A stretch of 23,007 nucleotides of DNA from positions 1 to 23,007 of the forward strand of contig CAYLVH010000020.1 in NCBI GenBank assembly GCA_964387095.1, given 5' to 3'. Below, one piece after another: positions 1 through 11,776 of the stretch (position 1 is the stretch's first letter; every line of letters begins with the position of its first letter). The DNA is from JAJQBJ01 sp964387095 (GTDB lineage Bacteria; Bacillota; Clostridia; Oscillospirales; Oscillospiraceae). The notes under the pieces are model-generated. The model was not told where the DNA came from. It searched no databases and worked only from the letters and a program-made list of their open reading frames with translations. Made by a program: the position numbers and the translations under genes.

Positions 1-1
1 C

Positions 2-39
2 AGAAACCCGGTCTACCTATATGCGTAGACCGGGTTTCT
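2..39. repeat. Perfect 15-bp inverted repeat (hairpin) at window edge
   Basis: Arms at 2-16 and 25-39 are exact reverse complements around the 8-base loop CTATATGC. No T run follows, so it is not a classical terminator by itself. It sits just before a clear terminator at 51-80, and the pair probably closes the transcription unit that lies left of the window. Confidence 0.7.
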
Positions 40-50
40 CGACAGACTGA

Positions 51-80
51 GGGGCTTTGACGTCTGTCAAAGCCCCTTTT
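51..80 (+). terminator. Rho-independent terminator of the upstream unit
   Basis: GGGGCTTTGAC (51-61) pairs perfectly with GTCAAAGCCCC (66-76) around the loop GTCT, followed by TTTT. The bases GACAGAC at 41-47 are complementary to GTCTGTC at 62-68, so an alternative fold exists that would open this stem. The sequence from 81 to 186 is very AT-rich and I see no gene in it. Confidence 0.8.
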
Positions 81-186
81 GCAATAAATGAAAAATATGG
101 CTTGCAAAAACAAAATAAAAAACTGAAAACAAATTAAAATGTCGTTGGAGGATGCAACAAAAAATGAAGCGAGTTGCAAAAATACG

Positions 187-216
187 TTGACATTCCTGCA
201 AGAGATGCGCTATACT
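187..216 (+). promoter_or_regulatory. Sigma-A promoter of glnA
   Basis: A perfect -35 TTGACA (187-192) and a -10 TATACT (211-216) are separated by 18 bases, placing the transcript start near 223 and giving a leader of about 70 bases. AT-rich sequence upstream (100-140) could act as an UP element. The promoter lies inside the open frame that extends upstream of glnA, which argues that translation starts at 294 and not earlier. Confidence 0.8.
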
Positions 217-293
217 TGACAGGAAAAGAAAATTTGAACCACTGGCAGGAATTGTGTGCCTGGATACGATCTCACGGAAAGGGCGTAGTATTT

Positions 294-1622
294 ATGTCTT
301 ATACAAAGGAAGATATTATTCGGATTATAGATGAAGAGGACGTCAAATTCATTCGTATGCAGTTTGTCGATGTCTTTGGACAGCTGAAAAATGTGGCGAT
401 CACCACCTCGCAGCTGAAAAAGGCCCTGAATAATGAAATTATGATTGATGGCTCCTCCATTGAGGGATTTGTCCGGGTGGATGAGTCCGACCAGTGCCTG
501 CACCCTGACCTGGACAGCTTCGTGATTTTCCCCTGGCGTCCCGCCCGGGGAAGGGTGGCCCGCCTGATCTGCGATATCTATAATCCCGATGGCACTCCCT
601 TCATCGGAGATTGCCGAGGGGTTCTCCGCCGGGTGACAAAGCGGGCACTGGAGCTGGGCTATACTTTTAACATTGGCCCGGAGTGTGAGTTCTTCCTCTT
701 TGAGACAGATGAGGAGGGCAATCCCACTACAAAGACCAACGATGAGGCCAGCTACTTCGACCTGGGCCCCCTGGATCACGGTGAGAGCACCCGCCGGGAG
801 ATCTGCCTGAACCTGGAGGTCATGGGTTTTGAGATTGAAGCCAGCCACCATGAGGCGGCAGGCGGCCAGCATGAGATCGATTTCAGGTATATGGAGGCCT
901 TGCGCGCGGCGGATAATATTATGACCTTTAAGCTGGCGGTAAAGACCCTGGCCCAGAAGAACGGCCTTCACGCCACCTTTATGCCCAAGCCTCTGTTTAA
1001 CATTCCCGGGTCTGGCATGCACATCAACATGTCCCTGCTAAAGGACGGCAAAAATATTTTCAACGATCCTTCAGATGTATACGGCCTTTCCAAGGAGGCC
1101 TATTCCTTCATCGCCGGTATTTTGGAGCATATCCAGGGCATGACGGCACTTCTGAACCCCCTGGTGAATTCCTATAAGCGGCTGATCCCGGGCTTTGAGG
1201 CCCCCTGCTATAAGACCTGGTCCGCGGGAAACCGCTCCGCCCTGATCCGCATTCCCGCCGCCAGGGGAGAGGCGACCCGGGTGGAGCTGCGCAGCCCTGA
1301 TCCCTCCTGTAACCCCTATTTGGCCCTGGCTGTCTGCCTGGCGGCCGGCCTGGATGGTATCCAGCGGGGCCTGACTCCGCCACCTGAGTTCCGGGAAAAC
1401 ATCTATGCCATGAAGCCGGAAGATCTGCAACAGGCAGGGATTGAGTGCCTGCCGAATTCCCTCCATGATGCCCTGCTGGCCATGCAGAAGGATCAACTGG
1501 TGATGGATACCCTGGGCCCCCATGTTTCCAAGGCGATTCTGGACGCGAAGTCCAAGGAATGGAACGAATACCGCACCCGCGTCAGCAGCTGGGAGCTTGA
1601 AAAGTATATGATCGCCTATTGA
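294..1622 (+). CDS. glnA: Glutamine synthetase type I (GSI-alpha-like)
   Basis: Cytoplasmic enzyme making glutamine from glutamate, ammonia and ATP, the entry step of the GS/GOGAT cycle. The 442-residue length fits the shorter GSI-alpha type that lacks the adenylylation insert. Visible family motifs are DGSSIEGF (52-59), the metal-binding GPECEFFLF (128-136), the glutamate flap PGFEAPCY with Glu302, and NRSALIRIP (313-321). The frame stays open to 174, but ATG 294 is chosen: it has an upstream GGAAAGGG site, matches the family N-terminus, and the promoter at 187-216 lies within the extension. The stop is followed 43 bases later by an ANTAR regulator, a known clostridial arrangement. Feedback control as in Bacillus is possible but cannot be read from the sequence. 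Confidence 0.97.
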   Translation: MSYTKEDIIRIIDEEDVKFIRMQFVDVFGQLKNVAITTSQLKKALNNEIMIDGSSIEGFVRVDESDQCLHPDLDSFVIFPWRPARGRVARLICDIYNPDGTPFIGDCRGVLRRVTKRALELGYTFNIGPECEFFLFETDEEGNPTTKTNDEASYFDLGPLDHGESTRREICLNLEVMGFEIEASHHEAAGGQHEIDFRYMEALRAADNIMTFKLAVKTLAQKNGLHATFMPKPLFNIPGSGMHINMSLLKDGKNIFNDPSDVYGLSKEAYSFIAGILEHIQGMTALLNPLVNSYKRLIPGFEAPCYKTWSAGNRSALIRIPAARGEATRVELRSPDPSCNPYLALAVCLAAGLDGIQRGLTPPPEFRENIYAMKPEDLQQAGIECLPNSLHDALLAMQKDQLVMDTLGPHVSKAILDAKSKEWNEYRTRVSSWELEKYMIAY

Positions 1623-1665
1623 TCGAGATGGGATGCAAGGTTAGACATGAGGGGAAGTGATCTAG

Positions 1666-2217
1666 GTGGATAAAGTCATTGTAGCTTTTGAAGGCGAGAA
1701 AACGGCTCAGCGCTTTGCGGAAATTATTGAGAGCAGTTATATTGCCAAATGTATCATTTGCCACTCTGCGGATGAGGTGAAACGGACCGTGGAAAAGCGG
1801 GACGTTCATGTGGTGGTCAGCGGCTATAAGATGCGGGGCTGGACCGCTATGGATTTGGTGGAAGATCTTCCCGATACTGTGATGATGCTGGTGGTGGCCA
1901 CGCAGAGTAAGCTGGACCTCTGCGAGGTGGACGAGATTTTCCCCTTGCCCGCCCCTGTCTCCCAGGCGGATCTAATCATTGCAGTGCGCATGGCCATGCA
2001 GATGGGACGGCGCCTGGAGCGTTTGAGCCGGCCCAAGCGCAGCGATGAGGATAAGCAGGTTATCGATCAGACCAAAAAGGCCCTGATGAACCTGTATCAC
2101 ATTACAGAGGATCAGGCCCATCGGATGATCCAGAAGCGAAGCATGGATAACGGTACCAGAATGGTCCAAATGGCCAGGATGCTGCTGGAAGAGTTGCGGG
2201 AGAAAACAGAAAATTGA
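1666..2217 (+). CDS. ANTAR-domain RNA-binding regulator with degenerate receiver domain
   Basis: A 183-residue two-domain protein. Residues 1-120 have the alternating pattern of a response-regulator receiver, but the acidic pair expected after the first strand is replaced (VAFEGE, 6-11) and the phosphoacceptor position reads VVVSGY (49-54) with no Asp. Residues about 121-180 are an ANTAR domain (core KKALMNLYHITEDQAH, 138-152), a three-helix fold that binds paired hexaloop RNA hairpins and prevents termination. Start GTG 1666 follows GAGGGGAAG (1649-1657). It lies 43 bases after glnA with no terminator between, so it is probably cotranscribed. Clostridial homologues next to glnA (GlnR/NitR type) are linked to nitrogen control; that role here is inference. 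Activity is unlikely to be set by classical phosphorylation. Confidence 0.9.
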   Translation: MDKVIVAFEGEKTAQRFAEIIESSYIAKCIICHSADEVKRTVEKRDVHVVVSGYKMRGWTAMDLVEDLPDTVMMLVVATQSKLDLCEVDEIFPLPAPVSQADLIIAVRMAMQMGRRLERLSRPKRSDEDKQVIDQTKKALMNLYHITEDQAHRMIQKRSMDNGTRMVQMARMLLEELREKTEN

Positions 2218-2231
2218 CAAAGGAGTCACAG

Positions 2232-2273
2232 ATGCCGAGACCAGCCAACTCCGCTGGCGTCGGCATTTGTTTT
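2232..2273 (+). terminator. Rho-independent terminator after the glnA-ANTAR unit
   Basis: ATGCCGA (2232-2238) pairs with TCGGCAT (2260-2266), and inside it CCAGC (2241-2245) pairs with GCTGG (2253-2257), separated by a 2x2 internal loop. The tail reads TTTGTTTT. This ends the glnA unit and separates it from the dapL promoter. Confidence 0.85.
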
Positions 2274-2286
2274 CAGACTAAACATG

Positions 2287-2315
2287 TTGATTTTAGTGGG
2301 ATAAATTGATATGAT
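2287..2315 (+). promoter_or_regulatory. Sigma-A promoter of dapL
   Basis: -35 TTGATT (2287-2292), 17-base spacer, -10 TATGAT (2310-2315) preceded by TGA, an extended -10. The start is expected near 2322, leaving a leader of about 37 bases with no obvious structure. Confidence 0.75.
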
Positions 2316-2358
2316 ATAAAGTACATTACACTACACTGATTACGGGAGGAACCTTTCA

Positions 2359-3576
2359 ATGAAGATAAATGATAACTTTCAAAAGCTTCCCGGCAACTAC
2401 CTGTTCTCTGAGGTAGCCCGACGCCTGGCCGCCTATCAGGAGGAGCATCCGGAGGCGAAGATGATCAAGCTGGGCATTGGTGATGTGACCCGTCCGCTGG
2501 TTCCCGCTGTCATTCAGGCCATGCACGAGGCGGTGGAAGAGATGTCCGCCGCTGAGACCTTCAAGGGCTATGGCCCGGAGCAGGGTTATGGGTTCCTGCG
2601 GGAGGCGATTTCTCAGCATGACTACGCAAAGAGGGGAGTCACCATTCAGCCTGATGAGATTTTCATTTCAGACGGCGCTAAGAGCGACTGCGGCAACATC
2701 GTTGACCTCTTCGACCGGGACAACGTGGTGGCGGTTTGCGACCCCGTTTACACGGTCTATATTGACTCCAACGTGATGAGCGGACGGGCAGGGGAATATA
2801 ACGATGAAACCGGAAAGTGGAGCAACATCGTCTATATGCCAACCACTGCTGAGAACGGATTTGTTCCTGCGCTGCCCCAGGGCAAGGTGGATCTGGTCTA
2901 TCTTTGCTCGCCTGGCAATCCCACCGGCGCTGCTCTGAACCGGGATCAGCTGAAGGTCTGGGTGGATTACGCGAACAGAACCGGCGCCATCATCCTCTTT
3001 GACGCCGCCTATGAGCGCTTCATTGTGGAGGACGACGTCCCTCACTCCATCTTTGAGGTGGAGGGCGCGAAGACCTGCGCCATTGAGTTCCGCTCCTTCT
3101 CCAAGACCGCCGGCTTCACCGGCGCCCGCTGTGGATATACGGTGATTCCCAAGGAGTTGGTTCGGGAGGGCGCTTCCCTGAACGCCATGTGGAACCGCCG
3201 GCAGACCACCAAGTTCAACGGCGCTTCCTATATTATCCAAAAGGGCGCAGCCGCCATCTATACCGAAGAGGGCGAGCGGCAGATCATGGAGAATATCGCC
3301 TACTATCAGCGCAACGCCAAGGTGATTAAGGAAGGCCTGCAAAACTGCGGCATTGAGGTCTATGGCGCGGTGAACAGCCCTTATATCTGGGCAAAGATCT
3401 CCGGCGGCATGGGCAGCTGGGAATTCTTCGATAAGCTGCTCAAGGAGGCAAATGTTGTAACGACGCCCGGCGCAGGCTTCGGCCCCAGCGGGGAAGGCTA
3501 TATCCGCCTGACCGCCTTCGGTGACGCAGATGCCACCAAGGAGGCAGTTGCCCGCATTGAAAAGCTGCTGGGCTAA
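2359..3576 (+). CDS. dapL: LL-diaminopimelate aminotransferase
   Basis: PLP-dependent fold-type I enzyme converting tetrahydrodipicolinate plus glutamate directly to LL-diaminopimelate and 2-oxoglutarate, for lysine and peptidoglycan. Its 405 residues match the usual ~410. Diagnostic segments are KLGIGDVTRP (37-46), FKGYGPEQGYGFLREAI (68-84), SPGNPTGAAL with the PLP-contacting Asn187, FDAAYE with Asp215 and Tyr218, and SFSKTAGFTGARCG with the Schiff-base lysine Lys249. The SKTAGFTGARCG and ISDGAKSDCGNI signatures separate DapL from ordinary aspartate aminotransferases. The start has GGGAGGA 8 bases upstream. No terminator with a proper T run separates it from gltB, so read-through into the glutamate synthase genes is likely and may be regulated in the intervening leader. 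Confidence 0.96.
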   Translation: MKINDNFQKLPGNYLFSEVARRLAAYQEEHPEAKMIKLGIGDVTRPLVPAVIQAMHEAVEEMSAAETFKGYGPEQGYGFLREAISQHDYAKRGVTIQPDEIFISDGAKSDCGNIVDLFDRDNVVAVCDPVYTVYIDSNVMSGRAGEYNDETGKWSNIVYMPTTAENGFVPALPQGKVDLVYLCSPGNPTGAALNRDQLKVWVDYANRTGAIILFDAAYERFIVEDDVPHSIFEVEGAKTCAIEFRSFSKTAGFTGARCGYTVIPKELVREGASLNAMWNRRQTTKFNGASYIIQKGAAAIYTEEGERQIMENIAYYQRNAKVIKEGLQNCGIEVYGAVNSPYIWAKISGGMGSWEFFDKLLKEANVVTTPGAGFGPSGEGYIRLTAFGDADATKEAVARIEKLLG

Positions 3577-3598
3577 GGGAAAGAAAAACAGGATCAAG

Positions 3599-3657
3599 AG
3601 CTTCTCAAGGAGGAGATGGCTGGGCAAGGGCGCTGTGTTCGGCCGTCTTCTCCCTTT
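3599..3657 (+). promoter_or_regulatory. Candidate ANTAR-responsive attenuator before gltB
   Basis: A hairpin at 3599-3621 has the stem TCTC/GAGA (outer AGC/GCT) and hexaloop AAGGAG (3607-3612), with A at loop position 1 and G at position 4 as in ANTAR target RNAs. A second, weaker hexaloop AAGGGC (3626-3631) with the same A1/G4 pattern follows, closed by GGC/GCT. Competing with the first hairpin, GGAGGAGATGGC (3609-3620) pairs with GCCGTCTTCTCC (3642-3653) over 12 contiguous pairs including two G-U, followed by CTTT. The two folds are mutually exclusive, as expected for attenuation. The T run is short and the second hairpin stem is weak, so this is a candidate only. Confidence 0.45.
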
Positions 3658-3697
3658 CGGAGCAGTGAAATTATTTATTTGAAAGGGGCGTTTCCAA

Positions 3698-8239
<4,542 letters not shown>

Positions 8240-8253
8240 GGAGGGGAACTGTC

Positions 8254-9744
8254 ATGGGAAAATCAACTGGATTTTTGGAATATGAGCGCAGTGCCAATCC
8301 TGCGGTCGATCCTTTGGAGCGAATTAAGAACTTCAACGAGTTCCATCCGATGATGGATCGGGAAGCCCGTCAGAAGCAGGGTGCCCGCTGCATGGATTGC
8401 GGGGTTCCCTTCTGCCAGGCAGGTTTGAATATTGGCGGCGCCGGCTTCTCCGGCTGCCCCCTGCACAACCTGATCCCGGAATGGAATGATATGCTGTATA
8501 TGGGCAACTGGGCACATGCACTGGCCCGCCTGCGCAAGACCAGCAACTTCCCGGAGTTTACCGGCCGGGTCTGCCCGGCCCTGTGCGAAGCGGGTTGCAC
8601 CTGCGGCCTGAACGGGGACCCGGTCACTGTCCGGGAGAACGAGCTGGCCCTGGTGGAGTACGGCTATGATTACGGCCTCATCAAGCCCGTGATCCCCTCC
8701 ATCCGCACGGGAAAGCGGGTGGCGGTGGTGGGCTCTGGCCCCGCCGGCCTGGCTGTGTCCGATCAATTGAATCATCGGGGCCATACCGTCACCGTCTACG
8801 AGCGGGATGACCGCGTTGGCGGCTTGTTGATGTACGGCATTCCCAACATGAAGCTGGAAAAGCAGATCATTGACCGCCGGGTCAAGCTGATGGAGGCGGA
8901 GGGGGTTACCTTCGTCACCAATGCGGATGTGGGCAAGGATATCCCTGCCCGGCAGCTGTTGGATGAATATGATGCAGTGGTCCTGTGCTGCGGCGCGAAG
9001 AACCCCCGGGATCTGTCTGGCCCTGGCAGGGACGTGTGCAAGGGCATCTATTTTGCTGTGGATTTCCTGACCCTGAACACCAAGAGCCTGCTGGACTCCA
9101 ACCTGACCGACGGCAAGTATATCTCTGCCAAGGGCAAAAATGTGGTCATCGTGGGGGGCGGAGATACCGGCAACGACTGCATCGGAACCTCCATCCGCCA
9201 TGGCTGTCAGTCCGTGACCGCCCTTGAGATGATGCCTAAGAACTCGGATACCCGCGCGGAAAACAACCCCTGGCCCCAGTGGCCCAGGGTTGCCAAGGTG
9301 GACTATGGCCACGAAGAGGCCATCGCTGTCTTTGGCAAGGATCCCCGGCTGTATCAGACCACCGTCAAGGAATATATTCCTGATGAAAATGGGGACCTGA
9401 AAGCGGTGAAGATTGTCCATCTGGAGCCCAAAGTGGATGACAAGACCGGCCGCATGAATATGGTGGAGATCCCCGGCAGCGAGGAGGAGTTGCCCTGTGA
9501 GCTGCTGCTGATCGCAGCCGGCTTCCTGGGGTCCCAGGCTTATGTGCCGGAGGCGTTTGGCGTCAAGACCAATGCCCGCTCCAACGTAGAGACCCAGGAG
9601 GACCACTATAAGACCAACGTGGAAAAGGTCTTTGTGGCCGGGGATATGCACCGGGGCCAGTCCCTGGTGGTATGGGGAGTTGCCGAGGGCAGGGCCTGTG
9701 CCGCCGAGGTGGAAGAATATCTCATGGGCTATACCTGTCTGTAA
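8254..9744 (+). CDS. gltD: Glutamate synthase small subunit (NAD(P)H, FAD, 2x[4Fe-4S])
   Basis: 496-residue electron-input subunit that oxidises NAD(P)H and passes electrons through FAD and iron-sulfur clusters to the FMN of GltB. The N-terminal region holds the cluster cysteines (CMDCGVPFC, GCPLHN, CPALCEAGCTCG). The FAD site is VAVVGSGPAGLA and the nucleotide site is VVIVGGGDTGNDC; a C-terminal AGDMHRGQSLVVWG completes the flavin fold. The length is typical. ATG 8254 has AGGAGGGG immediately upstream and follows the gltB stop by 14 bases. Related subunits also serve as NfnB or NADPH-linked reductase partners, but the gltB pairing fixes the role here. Confidence 0.97.
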   Translation: MGKSTGFLEYERSANPAVDPLERIKNFNEFHPMMDREARQKQGARCMDCGVPFCQAGLNIGGAGFSGCPLHNLIPEWNDMLYMGNWAHALARLRKTSNFPEFTGRVCPALCEAGCTCGLNGDPVTVRENELALVEYGYDYGLIKPVIPSIRTGKRVAVVGSGPAGLAVSDQLNHRGHTVTVYERDDRVGGLLMYGIPNMKLEKQIIDRRVKLMEAEGVTFVTNADVGKDIPARQLLDEYDAVVLCCGAKNPRDLSGPGRDVCKGIYFAVDFLTLNTKSLLDSNLTDGKYISAKGKNVVIVGGGDTGNDCIGTSIRHGCQSVTALEMMPKNSDTRAENNPWPQWPRVAKVDYGHEEAIAVFGKDPRLYQTTVKEYIPDENGDLKAVKIVHLEPKVDDKTGRMNMVEIPGSEEELPCELLLIAAGFLGSQAYVPEAFGVKTNARSNVETQEDHYKTNVEKVFVAGDMHRGQSLVVWGVAEGRACAAEVEEYLMGYTCL

Positions 9745-9764
9745 GGATTTCTGATGTTTGGAAG

Positions 9765-9799
9765 GGAAGCCCCAGGCCTTCGGCCCTTGGGATTCCTTT
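9765..9799 (+). terminator. Probable terminator after gltBD
   Basis: An imperfect hairpin with loop TTC: GGCC (9775-9778) pairs with GGCC (9782-9785), continuing through CCC/GGG and GGAA/TTCC with a bulge and a small internal loop, then TTTGCCTTTG. The T run is interrupted, so strength is uncertain. Confidence 0.6.
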
Positions 9800-9902
9800 G
9801 CCTTTGAATGAAAAAACGCCTGAAATCCCTCTAATCGTATAAAAAGAACAGAGTTTGCGGAAATTTGGGGAAAGTTAGGAAGAATTGCTTCCCTAAAAGC
9901 GC

Positions 9903-9931
9903 TTTTCAAACGGAAAAAAATGTGATATACT
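9903..9931 (+). promoter_or_regulatory. Promoter of nrdR with overlapping palindrome
   Basis: -10 TATACT (9926-9931) is preceded by TGA (extended -10); a weak -35 TTTTCA (9903-9908) lies 17 bases upstream. The perfect 12-bp palindrome AAAAGCGCTTTT (9895-9906) overlaps the -35, and a TTAGGAAG/CTTCCCTAA hairpin lies just before it. The palindrome centre resembles a catabolite-response element but misses conserved positions. Confidence 0.6.
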
Positions 9932-9974
9932 AGGCGTAGAAAAACCGAATGGTCATGGAAAGGAAGCGGTCCCA

Positions 9975-10430
9975 ATGAAATGCCCTTATTGCGGCCATCT
10001 GGAGAGCAAGGTGGTGGATTCCCGCCCCGCCGAGGAAGGCGCGAGTATCCGACGGAGGCGAGAGTGCCTGGCGTGTCAAAGGCGCTTTACTACGTATGAA
10101 ACGGTGGAGAGCCTGCCCCTGATGATAGTGAAAAAGGACGGAAGCCGGCAGACCTTTGAAAAGTCCAAGGTGCTGAACGGTATGATCCGTGCCTGTGAAA
10201 AACGACCGGTTTCTTTTGATACCCTGGAACATATCGCAGACCAGATCGAACAGAATCTGCAAAACTCCCTGGAGCGGGAGACCAGCACAGAGCAGATTGG
10301 TGAGATGGTGATGGAAGCCTTAAAAAAGGTGGACGAGGTGGCTTACGTCCGTTTCGCCTCGGTTTACCGCCAATTCAAGGATATCAACACCTTTATGTCG
10401 GAGCTGAATAAGATTCTGGCTGAAAAGTAA
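9975..10430 (+). CDS. nrdR: Transcriptional repressor NrdR
   Basis: Regulator of ribonucleotide reductase genes that senses ATP/dATP through an ATP-cone. The 151 residues match the family. The N-terminal zinc ribbon has Cys3, Cys6, Cys31 and Cys34 (CPYCG ... CLAC) with the DSRPAEEGASIRRRREC signature. The ATP-cone covers about residues 46-136 (start LPLMIVKKDGSRQTF). GGAAAGGAAG lies 7 bases before ATG. It has its own promoter and is followed 27 bases later by a Lys/Ala-rich protein gene, probably in one message. I see no NrdR-box pair in front of it, so autoregulation is not evident. Confidence 0.97.
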   Translation: MKCPYCGHLESKVVDSRPAEEGASIRRRRECLACQRRFTTYETVESLPLMIVKKDGSRQTFEKSKVLNGMIRACEKRPVSFDTLEHIADQIEQNLQNSLERETSTEQIGEMVMEALKKVDEVAYVRFASVYRQFKDINTFMSELNKILAEK

Positions 10431-10457
10431 CCAAAAACCATACAGGAGGAACAACTC

Positions 10458-10865
10458 ATGGATAAATTTACGGAAGAAGAAAAGGATGCAATGCGCCAAG
10501 GCGCTAAGGAAGTCCTGGAGGACGTCAAGGACGTAGCCAAGAAGGCCGCAAAGACCGCAAAGCCTGTCGCCGATAAGGTGAAGAAGGCCGCTGTTGAGGC
10601 TGCGGAGACTGCAAAACCTGTCACGGAGGCAGCTAAGAAGGCCGCTGTTGAGGCCGCAAAAAAGGTCCCCATGAAGCCCGAGATCTATGTCCAGTATGGC
10701 GGCAAGGAAACCCTGACCACTGACCTGGTAAAGGATGCCCGGGCTGCCTATAAGGCAGCAGGCAATCGTGCAGCAGTCCGCACACTGCGCATTTATGTGA
10801 AGCCCCAGGAGAGTGCCGCTTACTTTGTCATTAACGACGAGTTCCAGGGCAAGATCGAGCTGTAA
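10458..10865 (+). CDS. Lys/Ala-rich protein with C-terminal DUF6465-like domain
   Basis: 135 residues in two parts. Residues about 1-70 are a highly charged Ala/Lys/Glu segment with repeated KKAAVEAAE and TAKPV units, expected to form long amphipathic helices resembling histone H1-type tails. Residues about 75-135 form a compact alpha/beta domain (IYVQYGGKE ... RIYVKPQESAAYFVIND ... GKIEL) that I recognise as resembling small Firmicute proteins annotated DUF6465; this is from memory and unverified. It has no signal peptide or membrane segment. The RBS AGGAGGA (10443-10449) is ideal. It lies between nrdR and a strong terminator. The basic tail would suit binding nucleic acid or polyphosphate, but the function is unknown. 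Confidence 0.85.
   Translation: MDKFTEEEKDAMRQGAKEVLEDVKDVAKKAAKTAKPVADKVKKAAVEAAETAKPVTEAAKKAAVEAAKKVPMKPEIYVQYGGKETLTTDLVKDARAAYKAAGNRAAVRTLRIYVKPQESAAYFVINDEFQGKIEL
10539..10660 (+). repeat. In-frame imperfect tandem repeat within the Lys/Ala-rich gene
   Basis: The 20-base string AAGAAGGCCGCTGTTGAGGC occurs identically at 10581-10600 and 10635-10654, an offset of 54 bases or 18 codons. A shorter copy AAGAAGGCCGC begins at 10539. The intervening TAKPV-coding sequence also repeats. The unit could expand or contract without shifting the frame. Confidence 0.8.
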
Positions 10866-10876
10866 TATCAAAGCAA

Positions 10877-10910
10877 GGCAGCGGTTCAGTTAGAGAACCG
10901 CTGCCTTTTT
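10877..10910 (+). terminator. Strong rho-independent terminator
   Basis: GGCAGCGGTTC (10877-10887) pairs perfectly with GAACCGCTGCC (10895-10905) around a 7-base loop AGTTAGA, followed by TTTTT. It ends the nrdR message 11 bases after the stop of the Lys/Ala-rich gene. Confidence 0.93.
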
Positions 10911-10941
10911 CTATACAATACCAGCTTGGGAGGCAGAGGTA

Positions 10942-11766
10942 ATGAAATTTACGTTTGAGCAGTACAGGGAAAGCGCCGCATATATTCAATGTAAAATTAG
11001 AAGCTTCCGCCCCAGGGTGGCGATGATCCTGGGCTCTGGCCTGGGCTATTTGGGCGACCAGGTGAAGGATGCTATCTGTGTTCCCTATGGGGAGATCCCC
11101 CATTTTCGGGAGTCCACTGCCCCGGGCCACAAGGGGCAGCTGGTGTTCGGAACCCTGGAGAAGCAGCCGGTGGCGGTTATGCAAGGCCGGATACACCACT
11201 ACGAGGGCTATGATTATCAGGAGGTGGCCTATGCAGTCCGGGTCCTGCGGCTCCTGGGCGCGGAGGTTCTCTTTGTCACCAACGCGGCTGGCTGTGTTAA
11301 CTTGGACTGGCAGGCAGGGGATCTGATGCTGATCACCGACCAGATCAAATTTTTCTTGGAATCCCCTCTCAGGGGGGAGAATCTGCCGGAGTTTGGCTGC
11401 CGCTTTCCAGATTCCAGTCATCTCTACACCCCGGAGCTCCAGGAGGTTGCCCGCCAGGTGGCCGCCGAAGAGGGCGTCACCCTGCGGGAGGGGGTTTATA
11501 TGTATTTTCCCGGCCCCCAGTATGAGACTCCGGCGGAGATCCGCGCCGCCCGGGTGCTGGGGGGCGACGCCGCGGGAATGTCCACTGCGCCGGAGGTCAT
11601 TGTGGCGGCCCACTGCGGCATGAAGGTGTTGGGCCTTTCGCTGCTGAGCAACATGGCCGCGGGAATTTTAGATCAGCCGCTGTCCGAGCAGGAGGTGTTG
11701 GACGCTGCCGAAGCGGGGCGGGACAGGTTCTCCGCCCTGGTCAGGGGCTGCCTGAGGAAAATATAG
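10942..11766 (+). CDS. punA: Purine nucleoside phosphorylase, trimeric (PNP/MTAP class)
   Basis: Cytoplasmic salvage enzyme cleaving inosine/guanosine-type nucleosides with phosphate to base and ribose 1-phosphate. The 274 residues match the trimeric class (PupG/PunA), not hexameric DeoD. Motifs are the phosphate-loop GSGLG (31-35), the GHKGQL segment, MQGRIHHYEGY, VTNAAG, GMSTAPE (212-218) and the base-binding Asn237 in LLSNMAAG. The usual NAAGG reads NAAGC here, a minor change. ATG has GGGAGGCAGAGG before it. The preceding terminator means it needs its own promoter; a TACAAT at 10914-10919 is a possible -10 but no -35 is clear. It converges with the Crp/Fnr gene, with 10 bases between stop codons. 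Confidence 0.93.
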   Translation: MKFTFEQYRESAAYIQCKIRSFRPRVAMILGSGLGYLGDQVKDAICVPYGEIPHFRESTAPGHKGQLVFGTLEKQPVAVMQGRIHHYEGYDYQEVAYAVRVLRLLGAEVLFVTNAAGCVNLDWQAGDLMLITDQIKFFLESPLRGENLPEFGCRFPDSSHLYTPELQEVARQVAAEEGVTLREGVYMYFPGPQYETPAEIRAARVLGGDAAGMSTAPEVIVAAHCGMKVLGLSLLSNMAAGILDQPLSEQEVLDAAEAGRDRFSALVRGCLRKI

Positions 11767-11776
11767 AGAGCGGGGT

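Noticed and set aside
174..293. 40-codon N-terminal extension of glnA
   Set aside because: It contains the strong TTGACA/TATACT promoter and has no family similarity; ATG 294 has a suitable RBS and the family N-terminus.
222..293. ANTAR hexaloop hairpins in the glnA leader
   Set aside because: A GGCA/TGCC hairpin exists, but its loop lacks the A1/G4 pattern and no terminator stem follows.
9894..9908. CcpA catabolite-response element before nrdR
   Set aside because: The centre resembles a cre site but the second position and the right-hand CA are wrong at standard spacing; kept only as a palindrome.
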